The notes beneath the pieces are model-generated. The model was not told where the DNA came from and did no database searches. It saw only the letters and a list, made by a program, of their open reading frames with translations. Below, piece after piece: positions 1-9,070 of a DNA stretch of 64,000 bases (within the stretch, counting starts at the first letter, position 1; each line of letters starts with the position of its first letter). The stretch is from contig NZ_CP031222.1 in the NCBI RefSeq assembly GCF_003351745.1, positions 3,392,207-3,456,206 on the forward strand. The letters run 5' to 3'. The stretch is from Aquirhabdus parva. GTDB lineage: Bacteria > Pseudomonadota > Gammaproteobacteria > Pseudomonadales > Moraxellaceae. The position numbers and the translations under genes are program-made.

Positions 1-89
1 ATCCGACGCAGGCAGAACGCTACCGTGAATCGGGTTTTGAAGCCTTTTGGCATGCCGTGGTAGAACATGAGACACCTGCATTACCGTAA
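1..89 (+). CDS. 3' end of an unrecognised protein (partial)
   Basis: The third forward frame is open from the window edge to a TAA at 87-89 and encodes 28 residues ending in HETPALP. The other two forward frames hit stops within this stretch, so a coding tail is plausible. Too little is present to name a family. It lies on the same strand as the MBL-fold hydrolase, about 95 bases upstream of that start. Confidence 0.45.
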   Translation, partial: PTQAERYRESGFEAFWHAVVEHETPALP

Positions 90-183
90 AACAAAGGGGG
101 CGACAACCGTCCCTGTTTTTAAAGATATCGATGAGTGATTAATCATTCATTTTAAATACTATTTGATGACGAGGATAAGCAGC

Positions 184-1263
184 ATGATCAGTGACGTACT
201 CAGTCCCAATACCTCATCCAGTCTAGAGACCGCTTCCGATTTGAAAACGGAACGTGACCCTAAGCCCACTCTACTGTCTTCACAGCAGCGTGATGGACGT
301 TTCTGGAATCTACGCCCCAACCTGCACAAGACCACCTTGTGGAAAACCCTGCAGTTGATGTGGCGATTCGCCTTCAACAAACCTGCAGGCACAGTGCCTA
401 GCCAGCCTATCCCAGTGCTTACCATCACGCAGGCACAATTGCTTGCCGCACCAGATCGGTCGTTGTTTCGCCTCGGACACTCGACCATGTTGGTTAAGCT
501 ACGCGGTGAGTTCTGGCTGACGGACCCTGTGTTTTCCAAACGCGCCTCACCTTTCCAGTGGATCGGACCAAAACGCTTTCATCAACCGCCGATCAGTATT
601 GCGGACCTCCCACCGATCAAAGGGGTGATCCTGTCGCATAACCACTATGATCACCTCGACTATGACGCAGTCATGCAGCTTAAAGATAAAGTCGAACACT
701 TTCTAACGCCGTTGGGTGTTGGCGATACACTAGTCAAGTGGGGTGTGCCTGCAAGCAAAGTCCAGCAACTGGACTGGTGGCAAGAGACCCAAGTCGAAGG
801 ATTAAAGTTTGCGGCTACGCCTGCACACCACTTTTCAGGGCGCGGATTATCAGATAGCAATGCCACCCTATGGGCATCTTGGGTGATTATCGATAATGAT
901 TTGCGCGTGTTTTTCAGTGGCGATACGGGTTATTTTGATGGCTTTAAAGAGATCGGTAACCGCTATGGCCCATTTGATGTGACCATGATTGAAACTGGCG
1001 CTTATGGTCAGGACTGGCCAGATGTCCACATGCAGCCCGAACAAACCCTACAAGCCCATGTGGACTTAAAAGGCAGAGCTTTGCTGCCTGTGCATAACGG
1101 CACGTTTGATCTGGCATTGCATGTCTGGAATGATCCGTTTGAGCGCATTGTGGCACTGGCGGAGCGTCATGGCATAGCGGTCAGTACACCGCAGATGGGT
1201 GAGCCTTTAAATCTTAATGAACCCCGAGCTGAGGTCCGCTGGTGGCGTGCCCAGCCGGTCTAA
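184..1263 (+). CDS. MBL-fold metal-dependent hydrolase (NAPE-PLD/UlaG-like)
   Basis: Metallo-beta-lactamase-fold hydrolase of about 359 residues. The metal-binding HxHxDH motif is visible as SHNHYDHLDYD near residue 152, with later ligand motifs around PAHHFSGRG, FFSGDTGYFDG and LLPVHNGTFDL. This arrangement matches the NAPE-PLD/RomA-like branch, in which bacterial substrates are mostly unknown; membrane lipid or phosphodiester substrates are inference. I chose the ATG at 184 because GAGG lies 9 bases upstream; a TTG/ATG pair at 163-168 is open but has no comparable site. The last 50 bases overlap tail-to-tail with the sensor kinase gene on the other strand. Confidence 0.85.
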   Translation: MISDVLSPNTSSSLETASDLKTERDPKPTLLSSQQRDGRFWNLRPNLHKTTLWKTLQLMWRFAFNKPAGTVPSQPIPVLTITQAQLLAAPDRSLFRLGHSTMLVKLRGEFWLTDPVFSKRASPFQWIGPKRFHQPPISIADLPPIKGVILSHNHYDHLDYDAVMQLKDKVEHFLTPLGVGDTLVKWGVPASKVQQLDWWQETQVEGLKFAATPAHHFSGRGLSDSNATLWASWVIIDNDLRVFFSGDTGYFDGFKEIGNRYGPFDVTMIETGAYGQDWPDVHMQPEQTLQAHVDLKGRALLPVHNGTFDLALHVWNDPFERIVALAERHGIAVSTPQMGEPLNLNEPRAEVRWWRAQPV

Positions 1264-2716
1264 GCCAGAGACGGATCGTGAAGGTGATCTGCTGTCCTTC
1301 GGAACGGACTTCAATATCACCGCCATGCATCTGCACAATTGACTTGGTGATCGCAAGGCCAAGACCCGTGCCTTCGTCAGTCCGCTGCTGTGCACTCGCA
1401 CTGCGATAGAAGCGGTCAAAGAAATGCATCAATTGTTCAGCAGGTACTGGGGCAGCGTCGTTTTGTACAATAATGGTGGCGAAATTCAGGCTTTGAGACA
1501 GATCGATCAAAATTGTACTGTCTCGGGTGCCATAACGAATGGCATTTGAAATCAGATTACTCAGAGCTCGGCGCAACATCAGTTGATCACCATGCACAAT
1601 AGCACGGCCAGACAGCTTAAGCTGCATGCCCTTCTCTTCAGCCAGTGCGTCATAGTACTCATACAACTCAAAAGCTTCTTTGCCGATATCAACATCTTTA
1701 GCATGAAAAAGATTAATACCGTGATCCGCTTGGGCAAGTAGCAGCATATCGGAAATCATGCGTGATAAGCGCTCATATTCCTCTAAATTGGAATAGAGAA
1801 TTTCCTGATAAGTCTGATTGTCCCTTGGCTGTGTTAAACAGACCTGGGTTTGGGTCATCATATTATTGATCGGTGCACGCAGCTCATGCGCAAGATCAGA
1901 AGAAAACTCTGAAAGCCGGATAAAAGTGAGTTTGAGTCGATCCAGCATCTCATTAAAAGAATTGGCCAGCGGTAGCAGTTCCGTTGGTGCATGATCCGTA
2001 TCTAGTCGCTCAGTCAGATTATGTGCCGAAATCTGTTCTGCTACACCGACCATGGACTGAGCACTCGACAAGCCTTTTCGCGTTGCATACCAGCCAAGCA
2101 ACATTAGACAGAGGGTCCCAAGACCACCCACTGCAAGTAACAATTCGCGAAAGTGATGAAGAAAACGGGTGTGCTTTCGCACCTCAAGACCGATCATGAT
2201 GCGATAATTGGTGGCTTGATCGACCGTATTCTGTTGTGTCAGGAGCATGAACAAATAGCGCTTTTGATTAATCGGCCACTCTTGCTGCTCTAAGGTTTTG
2301 TCCTGTGTAATCAACAAGACCTTACCCTCTTTCTGATGATCTTGCCACTCTTGCAAAGTTGGTCCTTGACTGACGACAGGCTGGCTCGGCGAAGATTGCA
2401 GATTTTCGGTGGTAAACAGCGGGGTTCCAATCGGACGCTCAATGCGGACTATGGGTTTACGGCGACTGATAAACGCAGACTTTAATTCGTTAATGGTATT
2501 CTGGCTGTTGCCGGGGTGGTCTTTTAAAATACTTTCGACCTCAGACATACGCATTTCAAGTCTTTCGCGATCAATCGCAATCAGTTGCTGCGTCACTAAA
2601 TGATCAATCACCAGCCCCATGATCAAAAAGATAATCAATGTGCATAGCGAAAAAATGAGACTGATGCGGACGCTCAGAGACCTAACGATTTTCCTCAATT
2701 TCAGTTTCCAAGACAT
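1214..2716 (-). CDS. Heavy-metal sensor histidine kinase (CusS-like)
   Basis: Inner-membrane sensor kinase of 500 residues. A first membrane helix lies near residues 15-37, a periplasmic sensing region of about 140 residues follows, and a second helix lies near residues 185-205, followed by HAMP. The H-box contains [15 protein letters not shown], where E-L-R replaces the usual pattern after the phospho-acceptor His. The N-box has [10 protein letters not shown] and the G-box has [10 protein letters not shown]. It overlaps the upstream response regulator gene by 35 bases, so the two are translationally coupled. Length and domain order fit the CusS/CopS/IrlS heavy-metal sensor family; copper or silver as the signal is inference, supported by the copper-box half-sites at 3757-3789. 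Confidence 0.85.
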   Translation of the reverse strand: MSWKLKLRKIVRSLSVRISLIFSLCTLIIFLIMGLVIDHLVTQQLIAIDRERLEMRMSEVESILKDHPGNSQNTINELKSAFISRRKPIVRIERPIGTPLFTTENLQSSPSQPVVSQGPTLQEWQDHQKEGKVLLITQDKTLEQQEWPINQKRYLFMLLTQQNTVDQATNYRIMIGLEVRKHTRFLHHFRELLLAVGGLGTLCLMLLGWYATRKGLSSAQSMVGVAEQISAHNLTERLDTDHAPTELLPLANSFNEMLDRLKLTFIRLSEFSSDLAHELRAPINNMMTQTQVCLTQPRDNQTYQEILYSNLEEYERLSRMISDMLLLAQADHGINLFHAKDVDIGKEAFELYEYYDALAEEKGMQLKLSGRAIVHGDQLMLRRALSNLISNAIRYGTRDSTILIDLSQSLNFATIIVQNDAAPVPAEQLMHFFDRFYRSASAQQRTDEGTGLGLAITKSIVQMHGGDIEVRSEGQQITFTIRLWLRPAGHATSGPQLGVH

Positions 2717-3368
2717 AGCCCATACCGCGTATCGTTTTTATCAGCTTCGGATGAAAATCCTGATCGATTTTATTGCGTAATCGCTTGATAGCAACTTCGA
2801 CCACATTGGTATCACTTTCAAAATTCATATCCCATACTTGGGATGCGATCAATGAGCGAGGCAGTATCTCACCTTGCTTACGCATAAACAGCTCTAATAA
2901 CAAAAATTCTTTTGCAGTAAGGTCGATTCGGCGGCCTGCGCGTGTAACTCGACGACGGCGTAAATCGAGTTCAATGTCAGCTACCGTGATCACATCATTC
3001 TCTTGCTGCTGACTGCGCCGCAAAAGGCTCTTAATCCGTGCAAGCAATTCAGTAAAGGCAAAGGGCTTAATCAGATAATCGTCTGCTCCGAGCTCTAAAC
3101 CTCGGATCCGATCATCTAGATGACTTTGTGCTGTAAGGAAAAGTACTGGCATCCAATATTCTGCCTTACGGATCGTAGACAATAAGGTCCAGCCATCCAT
3201 TTTGGGCAACATCACATCTAAAATCAGCAGATCATAGCTATCGGTCAATACTTGATTCAATGCCGATTGGCCGTCACTCACCCAATCGACTGTATATCCC
3301 GCTTCAGTAAGACCTTGCTTGAGGTACTCTCCAGTCTTGGATTCATCTTCAGCAATTAAAATTTTCAA
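2682..3368 (-). CDS. Heavy-metal response regulator, OmpR family (CusR-like)
   Basis: Two-domain response regulator of about 228 residues. The receiver domain starts KILIAEDE, has the phospho-acceptor Asp in [14 protein letters not shown], and the conserved Lys-Pro in YLIKPFAF. The C-terminal winged helix ends with [11 protein letters not shown] chose a TTG start at 3368 because it gives the family's usual N-terminus and GGGG lies about 10 bases upstream; an ATG at 3404 would add 12 residues, and the frame stays open to 3494. It is the first gene of a two-gene operon with the sensor kinase. Family knowledge points to copper/silver or another heavy metal as signal. No efflux genes (CusCBA) are next to it in this window. 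Confidence 0.85.
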   Translation of the reverse strand: MKILIAEDESKTGEYLKQGLTEAGYTVDWVSDGQSALNQVLTDSYDLLILDVMLPKMDGWTLLSTIRKAEYWMPVLFLTAQSHLDDRIRGLELGADDYLIKPFAFTELLARIKSLLRRSQQQENDVITVADIELDLRRRRVTRAGRRIDLTAKEFLLLELFMRKQGEILPRSLIASQVWDMNFESDTNVVEVAIKRLRNKIDQDFHPKLIKTIRGMGYVLETEIEENR

Positions 3369-3494
3369 ACGTTGGTGTCCCCGTATTAGCTGCCAAATCC
3401 GCATCACGCGTTCATGGAGTGTAAAGTCACGTCCATTATAATGAGTTGTTTTAATATGGCAAAGCAAGCACGTTATAACACCTGACGAAAACAA

Positions 3495-3851
3495 AAACGT
3501 TGCAATATACGCACAATATATTACTAACCTATGACAATTTTAATAAAAAATTTACCCTAGCGCAATATATAAGTACATCAAGTAATATTTTTACTTATGA
3601 AAAATATAAATTATTATTTAATAAATAAATAATATACATTAAAAACAAATATTTGATTGTATTTTCAATTTAAATTATCAAACTTATATCTCACCTACAA
3701 AATACACACACGCATATATACATATTTATTTTTTAAAAAAAATTTCAACTGACACCAAAATGACGCCAAGATTACTTTTTTGTCATTTTGTGGATTTTAA
3801 AACATAAAGACGCATATTATGGATATTAAATGAACACGAGCAATTAATATC
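3495..3851. other. AT-rich intergenic control region
   Basis: About 350 bases without a gene between the response regulator and the relic ORF. It is markedly A/T-rich with several poly-A and poly-T runs. The only structured element I can point to is the copper-box-like half-site pair at 3757-3789. Confidence 0.6.
3757..3789. promoter_or_regulatory. CusR copper-box half-sites with widened spacer
   Basis: AAAATGAC at 3757-3764 and its inverted partner GTCATTTT at 3782-3789 equal the two half-sites of the E. coli CusR copper box, AAAATGACAA-N2-TTGTCATTTT. The gap here is 17 bases instead of 6, that is 11 more, about one helical turn. It could serve the regulator on the minus strand and/or the relic ORF on the plus strand. 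Confidence 0.5.
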
Positions 3852-4094
3852 ATGAAGGCTTTTTTAATTGAACATCAAAACATGACCAGAGAATATCCGA
3901 GTTCATCACTCATACCAGTCGAAAATGAAGTGGCGCATATTGCCGATTTGGAGTTTAATTTGAGTCAGGGCTCGATTAAAAAGTCTGGACAGGAAATCAA
4001 TGTCACTGCAAGACAGTATGCCTTGCTGGAACGCTTTATTCAGGCCCGCACAGAATCACAAAACGCCTATCTCGATATTTCATGTGATACTTGA
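3852..4094 (+). pseudogene. Truncated response-regulator DNA-binding domain relic
   Basis: An 80-residue ORF whose middle part resembles the start of an OmpR-type winged helix. IADLEFNLSQGSIKKSGQ followed by INVTARQYALLERFI lines up with [18 protein letters not shown] followed by [15 protein letters not shown] of the neighbouring CusR-like protein. The receiver domain is missing, and the recognition helix and wing are missing, so it cannot be a working regulator of that type. The upstream ribosome-binding site is poor. It may be a decayed duplicate or a small peptide that kept the fold's N-terminal beta sheet. I saw no continuation of the domain in the bases after 4094. Confidence 0.5.
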
Positions 4095-4396
4095 TTGAAA
4101 TGGTCGCGCTTAGATCGCGCCTATTCACTCTACTTCCATGAAATAAAACTGTGCATTGAATGGGACAAAGTCTCCCTTATATCTTGATCCTAAAGCACTA
4201 GCTTAGAAGTAATTTCGTCCGCAACACCGCTCTCTGCAGCAGAGATAACTCAATAATACATGAACCAAGTCACAATAATCGACAAATTTACGATAGATTT
4301 GTATAGAAAATAGAGTACGCTCTCTGCTAATCATTCCTTAGCATGTCCGGATGACGGATCAATTCTTTACATTCTGTGACCAGTTTGAGATCTCTC

Positions 4397-5440
4397 ATGA
4401 ATAACCCGATTCAATTTCCCAATGCTCACCTCCCAGAAAGCATGACCGAAATCAGCATCACTCATCCAGGAAAACCTGAGGTGTTGGTGCCGCATCAAAC
4501 TGCAATCCCTGTACCCGCTGCGGATGAGTTACTGATTCAAGTTTTTGCCGCTGGCGTGAATCGGCCTGACGTCATGCAGCGCCAAGGCATCTATCCGATG
4601 CCCGCTGGTGTTAATCCTGTTCCTGGACTTGAGATCTCAGGACTGGTCGTCGCGAAAGGTGCCAATGTCAGCGGATTTTCACTCGGTGATCGGGTATGCG
4701 GACTAACCAATGGTGGCGGCTATGCCGAGTATTGCGTGCTCCCAGCTTCACAAGCGCTGCCTATCCCCAAAGGGGTCACGTTTATTCAAGCGGCCGCCAT
4801 CCCTGAAACCTTCTTTACAGTTTGGGCCAATCTCTTTCAAATCGGCAAGGCCAAAGCAGGAGATCGCGTTCTGATTCATGGTGGTAGCAGCGGAATCGGT
4901 ACGACTGCCCTGATGCTGTGTAAGGAGTTGGGCATAGAGAGTTTTGCAACCGTGGGGAGCGCAGAAAAATGTCATTCAATTGCTCACCTTACCCAACCGA
5001 TTAATTATCGTGAGCAAGATTTTGCGACCGTGGTTTTACAGCAAACCCAACAACAAGGTGTTGATGTGATTTTGGACATCGTTGGAGGGTCTTATTTTGC
5101 ACAGAACCTGCATGCTCTTGCGCGTGATGGTCGTTTGGTGATTATCGGCTTTATGGGCGGGGTCACAGCTAAAGACGTCAACCTGCAAGAATTGGTGTTA
5201 AAGCGCGCTATCGTCACCGGCTCCACCATGCGGGCAAGAACCCGTGCTGAGAAAGCGGAAATTACCCAAGCGCTACTTGAGCATGTCTGGCCACTATTGG
5301 CTGCGGGCAAATTTTTGCCGATGATTCATGCGGCCTTTTCACTGTGTGAAGTGGTCAAGGCACACGAAATGATGGAAGCAGGTGATCATGTCGGCAAGAT
5401 CATCCTCACCGTACCTCATAAAGATGTGCCAAATCCCTAA
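4397..5440 (+). CDS. NAD(P)H quinone oxidoreductase, PIG3/zinc-type MDR family
   Basis: Medium-chain dehydrogenase/reductase of about 347 residues that likely reduces quinones or enones with NADPH in the cytoplasm. The N-terminal GroES-like domain shows AAGVNRPDVMQRQGIYP and PGLEISG. The Rossmann domain has the nucleotide loop HGGSSGIGTTA, and DVILDIVGG follows. The pattern PGKPEVLV near the start is typical of the PIG3/QOR branch, which usually lacks catalytic zinc. The start is uncertain: the frame is open from a GTG at 4376; ATGs at 4397 and 4442 are both possible, the latter matching the family's normal N-terminus. It appears to be monocistronic. Confidence 0.85.
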   Translation: MNNPIQFPNAHLPESMTEISITHPGKPEVLVPHQTAIPVPAADELLIQVFAAGVNRPDVMQRQGIYPMPAGVNPVPGLEISGLVVAKGANVSGFSLGDRVCGLTNGGGYAEYCVLPASQALPIPKGVTFIQAAAIPETFFTVWANLFQIGKAKAGDRVLIHGGSSGIGTTALMLCKELGIESFATVGSAEKCHSIAHLTQPINYREQDFATVVLQQTQQQGVDVILDIVGGSYFAQNLHALARDGRLVIIGFMGGVTAKDVNLQELVLKRAIVTGSTMRARTRAEKAEITQALLEHVWPLLAAGKFLPMIHAAFSLCEVVKAHEMMEAGDHVGKIILTVPHKDVPNP

Positions 5441-5474
5441 TTGGTCTATTTGCTCAAATGAAACAGCTCATCGG

Positions 5475-6782
5475 CTAAAAATTAACATTGGTTTTCAACC
5501 CAAAAACCAATGCGTTTTTATTGTCAGTAGTACCGCCCGGATGGATCACATACTGTAGATCTGGCGCAATCGACACGGAATGGATCAAACCAATGTTATA
5601 GATCGCTTCAAGCACATATTCATTGTGCTTGGGTGCGACCTCGGCCTTGTTATGCACGGCATTGCTTTGATCAACAAAAGTGTTATAGCGATCATTGGTA
5701 TGCAGTGCGCCAAAGGTGAGTCCAAAGTAGTCATCTGGACGGTCAAAAGCACCCACGTATTTAGCACCCACGTTGATCACCCGATCAGTCTGTGAGGTCG
5801 CCTGATCCGCAAAAGCCGAGCGCCAGAATAGCGATAAACCCTGACCTTTGGCCACACCAGTAATTTGCTGATCAATGTTCTGATAGCTGCCATAGCGACT
5901 ATTGCGCTGCATCGGCTCGCCACCACTTACAGCTAGAGGTTGACCTTGGGTATTCAGCAGCAGATCATCTCCCCCTGCGTTGTTATACCAAAAGCCCAGC
6001 CGATAGCTGGCCGGATAACCCGCAACTGTGGGCAACCAACCGAGCTCCAGAGGAAAGACTGCTCCGCGCGTGCCTTTTGGATTATCAGGTCGCCAGCCGT
6101 AGTCTTCTGCATAAGCCGTGGTGCCGATCACCGGATTGACCTGATAAACGCCCAATTGCGCATAGGTCTCCGCAGTGGTTTTGACTTTAAGACGCGCCGC
6201 CCAGACACTCACCGGATAGGTAAACCAATAGCTGCTCACGATCTTGCCCGGTACTGAGCCGCAGATCATATTGTTCTGGAAGTCACACGGAAAGCTTGAG
6301 AAGTCATCGCTTAAGGTTAAGCGTCCAATCCGCAATGCGACCGTGTCGCCCCACAGTTTCTGATCCAAATAGAAACGGGTTAGACGCCACGTTTCTCCGC
6401 GACCATAGATTTCCTGCACTTGTTGCAAGGTACCTAAGTGTGCATCATTACTGGTGCTTTCCCCACCGCGCTTGCTATAGGTGATCTGAAAGCTCCCACC
6501 CTGCCAGCCTAGTAGGCGATCCAAATCCAGCGTGGTGCCGAGTGCAAATTGATCAGCATAGTCCGAGACGTGAGAGGTACCACCGCGAAAGTTATGCGCA
6601 AACTCGCCTGTATAACCCAGACTAAACGTCACACCATCTTGTGCCAACTGGGTCCGCACGCCTCCCCAATCACCCAATAAATATGGACGTGTTTGCAAGT
6701 TTTGATCGCCGTTATCTGCTGAGGCGTAACCAGAAACAAGCAGACTCATCGCGGTGATGAGATAGGCGGCACGTTTTATCAT
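5475..6782 (-). CDS. Carbohydrate-selective porin, OprB family
   Basis: Outer-membrane porin of about 435 residues. The start at 6782 gives a clean signal peptide (MIKRAAYLITAMSLLVSGYA, then SA-D), with GAGAGAT as ribosome-binding site; the frame stays open to 6836. The mature protein begins near the OprB signature LLGDWGGVRTQLAQDGV, and long beta-strand-rich stretches end in an aromatic residue (NVNF), as expected for barrel insertion. It is the last gene of an operon with a periplasmic FAD/cytochrome c dehydrogenase. The context suggests it brings the sugar or sugar acid into the periplasm for oxidation by that enzyme. Confidence 0.88.
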   Translation of the reverse strand: MIKRAAYLITAMSLLVSGYASADNGDQNLQTRPYLLGDWGGVRTQLAQDGVTFSLGYTGEFAHNFRGGTSHVSDYADQFALGTTLDLDRLLGWQGGSFQITYSKRGGESTSNDAHLGTLQQVQEIYGRGETWRLTRFYLDQKLWGDTVALRIGRLTLSDDFSSFPCDFQNNMICGSVPGKIVSSYWFTYPVSVWAARLKVKTTAETYAQLGVYQVNPVIGTTAYAEDYGWRPDNPKGTRGAVFPLELGWLPTVAGYPASYRLGFWYNNAGGDDLLLNTQGQPLAVSGGEPMQRNSRYGSYQNIDQQITGVAKGQGLSLFWRSAFADQATSQTDRVINVGAKYVGAFDRPDDYFGLTFGALHTNDRYNTFVDQSNAVHNKAEVAPKHNEYVLEAIYNIGLIHSVSIAPDLQYVIHPGGTTDNKNALVFGLKTNVNF

Positions 6783-6850
6783 GATAGATCTCTCATGCAA
6801 ATAAGCTTGCGACGCTCTCCCACACGGGATATCCATGCGGGAGCCTTGGA

Positions 6851-8440
6851 TTAGATTTCGCGACTGATGATGTCACCGATACGCAGTGCAAGGGCATAGC
6901 CAGTCAGTGTTGGATTGACCACCGTTGAACTGGCATGCACACTGGTACTGGCGATAAACAGATTGGCATGATCATGAGTACGACACTCGTGATTCACCAC
7001 GGAGTCTTTGGGATTAGCCCCCATAATAGTTGTACCCATGATATGGGAACTGGGAACCCAATCGTCAGGATTGCTCAGCACTTCAGTGGCCGCAAAGACG
7101 GTACGGAACTGATCATAGTCCTGAAACAGGCGTGGCAGCGCGGCCAGTGAATACGGTGTCATGCGAAAATCGGTCTTCGGCTTGGCAATGCCCAGCGCAT
7201 CGACCTGACTGCTGAGTTGTACGCGATTGATGGGATCAGGTAACACTTCAACATATGAGGCGATCTTCAGATAGCGCGCCGCATCGTGACGGATGGCTTC
7301 ATCCAGTGCAGGCCCCACCACGCCTTTATCAATCAGACGTTTAGTGATCAACTCGTTAGGTACGGTATTGTCCAAAAAGTGGCGAATTGAGCCATGTTCT
7401 TTGCGGAACTCCCCATCGCGCCAAGTATTGATACTACCCTGCTGCGTTGGACCACGACCTGCCCACACCGGATCCTTGACCAGCATCGAAATCGACTTGC
7501 CGATATGCCCCATATAATTACGTCCGACTTGGTCGGAGGAATTGGCAATGTTAGAGATCAAAAGTAGTTTCGGAATCTCCACCCCATGTGCCGCCAGAAT
7601 AAAATACTTGGCGGTCAGACGTGTAGATTTGCCGTCTGGGGTCTTGTAGTGAATCGCAACGATCTTACCGTCATTGCCTTTTTCAATCTTGTACACCACA
7701 GCATTGGTCAGAAGTTTAGCACCATTCTCACGTGCCCATCTCACTGGCATATCGCCAGAGAACTGCGCGCCGATCGGGCAGATCGGAGCACAGTTATTAT
7801 TGCCCGCGCAGATCGGACGACCGTTATATGGACGGGTGGCACGTGCATTGGGCTCATCAACAAAGTGATGACCGACACTACTGGTTTTGCTGGCGACCTG
7901 CTGGGTCAGATAGGTCCATGCCTGCATTTGCATCGGATAGGGTTTGGAGCGCGGTGGGAACGGCTTACCGCCCTGTCCACTTTGGTCATCTGTATCTGAA
8001 CCCGACACCCCAATTTCCTCTTCTGCCTGCTGGTACCAAGGCTCAAGGTCATCATAGGAGATCGGCCAGTCACGCCCTTGTCCGTATAACGATTGCAGCT
8101 TGAAGTCGCTCGGCAGGTTACGCCATGTGGCGCCGCCCCAATGCCAAGTCGTGCCGCCGACTAAACGGAGATAAGCAGGCTTTTGGACAATGGGTCCGAC
8201 GCTTTCAATATAATTAGGTGTCGATGACTTGGACGCCCATGGCTGCTCTGGGTATGGGCCGTTGTAGTCCGATTTATTACCAAAATTGCGGAAAGAATTG
8301 AGGATTTCAGCGCGCTTCACTTCAGGACCCGCTTCCAAAATCAGCACGGCGTGCTTCTTCTTGGCCAGTGCATTGGCGACTGCGCCGCCTAGGATTCCTG
8401 CACCTACTACTATTACATCTGCATCGTATTCAGTTGCCAT
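6851..8440 (-). CDS. GMC-family FAD dehydrogenase large subunit (gluconate 2-dehydrogenase type)
   Basis: FAD-binding catalytic subunit of 529 residues, GMC oxidoreductase superfamily. The dinucleotide-binding motif VVGAGILGGAVA lies at the N-terminus, the ribityl/ADP region includes LILEAGPEV, and the C-terminal GMC signature reads VVNPTLTGYALALRIGD. Several Cys residues cluster in CAGNNNCAPICPIGAQ, a feature also found in gluconate/sorbitol/2-ketogluconate dehydrogenases. It has no signal peptide; the usual solution in this family is export as a complex with the Tat-targeted small subunit encoded just upstream. Electrons should pass to the tri-haem cytochrome subunit. The exact substrate (gluconate, 2-ketogluconate, sorbitol or another polyol) cannot be read from the sequence. 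Confidence 0.87.
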   Translation of the reverse strand: MATEYDADVIVVGAGILGGAVANALAKKKHAVLILEAGPEVKRAEILNSFRNFGNKSDYNGPYPEQPWASKSSTPNYIESVGPIVQKPAYLRLVGGTTWHWGGATWRNLPSDFKLQSLYGQGRDWPISYDDLEPWYQQAEEEIGVSGSDTDDQSGQGGKPFPPRSKPYPMQMQAWTYLTQQVASKTSSVGHHFVDEPNARATRPYNGRPICAGNNNCAPICPIGAQFSGDMPVRWARENGAKLLTNAVVYKIEKGNDGKIVAIHYKTPDGKSTRLTAKYFILAAHGVEIPKLLLISNIANSSDQVGRNYMGHIGKSISMLVKDPVWAGRGPTQQGSINTWRDGEFRKEHGSIRHFLDNTVPNELITKRLIDKGVVGPALDEAIRHDAARYLKIASYVEVLPDPINRVQLSSQVDALGIAKPKTDFRMTPYSLAALPRLFQDYDQFRTVFAATEVLSNPDDWVPSSHIMGTTIMGANPKDSVVNHECRTHDHANLFIASTSVHASSTVVNPTLTGYALALRIGDIISREI

Positions 8441-8504
8441 AATACACCGTCACTCTCATATTCATCTTGTGGGTAAGTCGCCATGCCTGCAAGGGATATC
8501 GTCT

Positions 8505-9062
8505 CTAGACACCCGTGAGTAATGGCGTCGCCGTCCAATATTCTGGTCGCCCGCGGATATAGGTTGGAATCACCGTCACATCTTTGGTGGTATCAAACAT
8601 CAGCGCCATCTCGTAAGCGACGGCCTTCGCAGTCGCACCGCGCCCGACATTGCCGGTATAAAACGTTTCAATGATCAATAGACAGGTTTTACGCACTGCT
8701 TGATCAGCCTCGGTAAAGCCTGCAAAAAGCTGCGTGACATCGGGTGCTTGGAAGCGTTTTACGGTATCCAACACCGCCTGTAACTGCGGTGCAAAATCAG
8801 GGATATTTTTTTTCAGTGCCGAAAAAACCGCTGCAGCATAGGGCGCAGACAACTGAGGCTTTGCCACCAAAAAGGTCGCAAGACTATAAAAGTCGGTGGT
8901 ACTGGTGTCAGGACTTGGTGCCGCACTGGCGATCAAACCCGACGCCAACAGCACTGAACTGCTCAAGACACTGAGTTTAATAAAGTGTCTGCGACTTGGC
9001 ACACTGCCCACCTTTTGCGATTCAAGTTGATTCGACTGGTGTTGATTAGACATCGTCATCAT
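8505..9062 (-). CDS. Dehydrogenase small subunit with Tat signal (gluconate 2-dehydrogenase subunit 3 type)
   Basis: Protein of 185 residues with a twin-arginine signal (SRRHFIKLSVLSSS) and a following hydrophobic stretch ending near ASAAP, so it is exported folded through Tat. Length and position fit the small 'subunit 3' of membrane-bound FAD gluconate/sorbitol dehydrogenases, which escorts the FAD subunit to the periplasm. It lies 8 bases after the cytochrome subunit gene and about 65 bases before the large subunit gene on the minus strand. Start ATG at 9062; alternative ATGs at codons 2 and 4 give the same mature protein. Confidence 0.83.
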   Translation of the reverse strand: MMTMSNQHQSNQLESQKVGSVPSRRHFIKLSVLSSSVLLASGLIASAAPSPDTSTTDFYSLATFLVAKPQLSAPYAAAVFSALKKNIPDFAPQLQAVLDTVKRFQAPDVTQLFAGFTEADQAVRKTCLLIIETFYTGNVGRGATAKAVAYEMALMFDTTKDVTVIPTYIRGRPEYWTATPLLTGV

Positions 9063-9070
9063 GATTCTCC

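Noticed and set aside
7586-8103. Overlapping plus-strand ORFs of up to 137 residues
   Set aside because: They are antisense shadows of the GMC dehydrogenase gene, whose motifs are clear.
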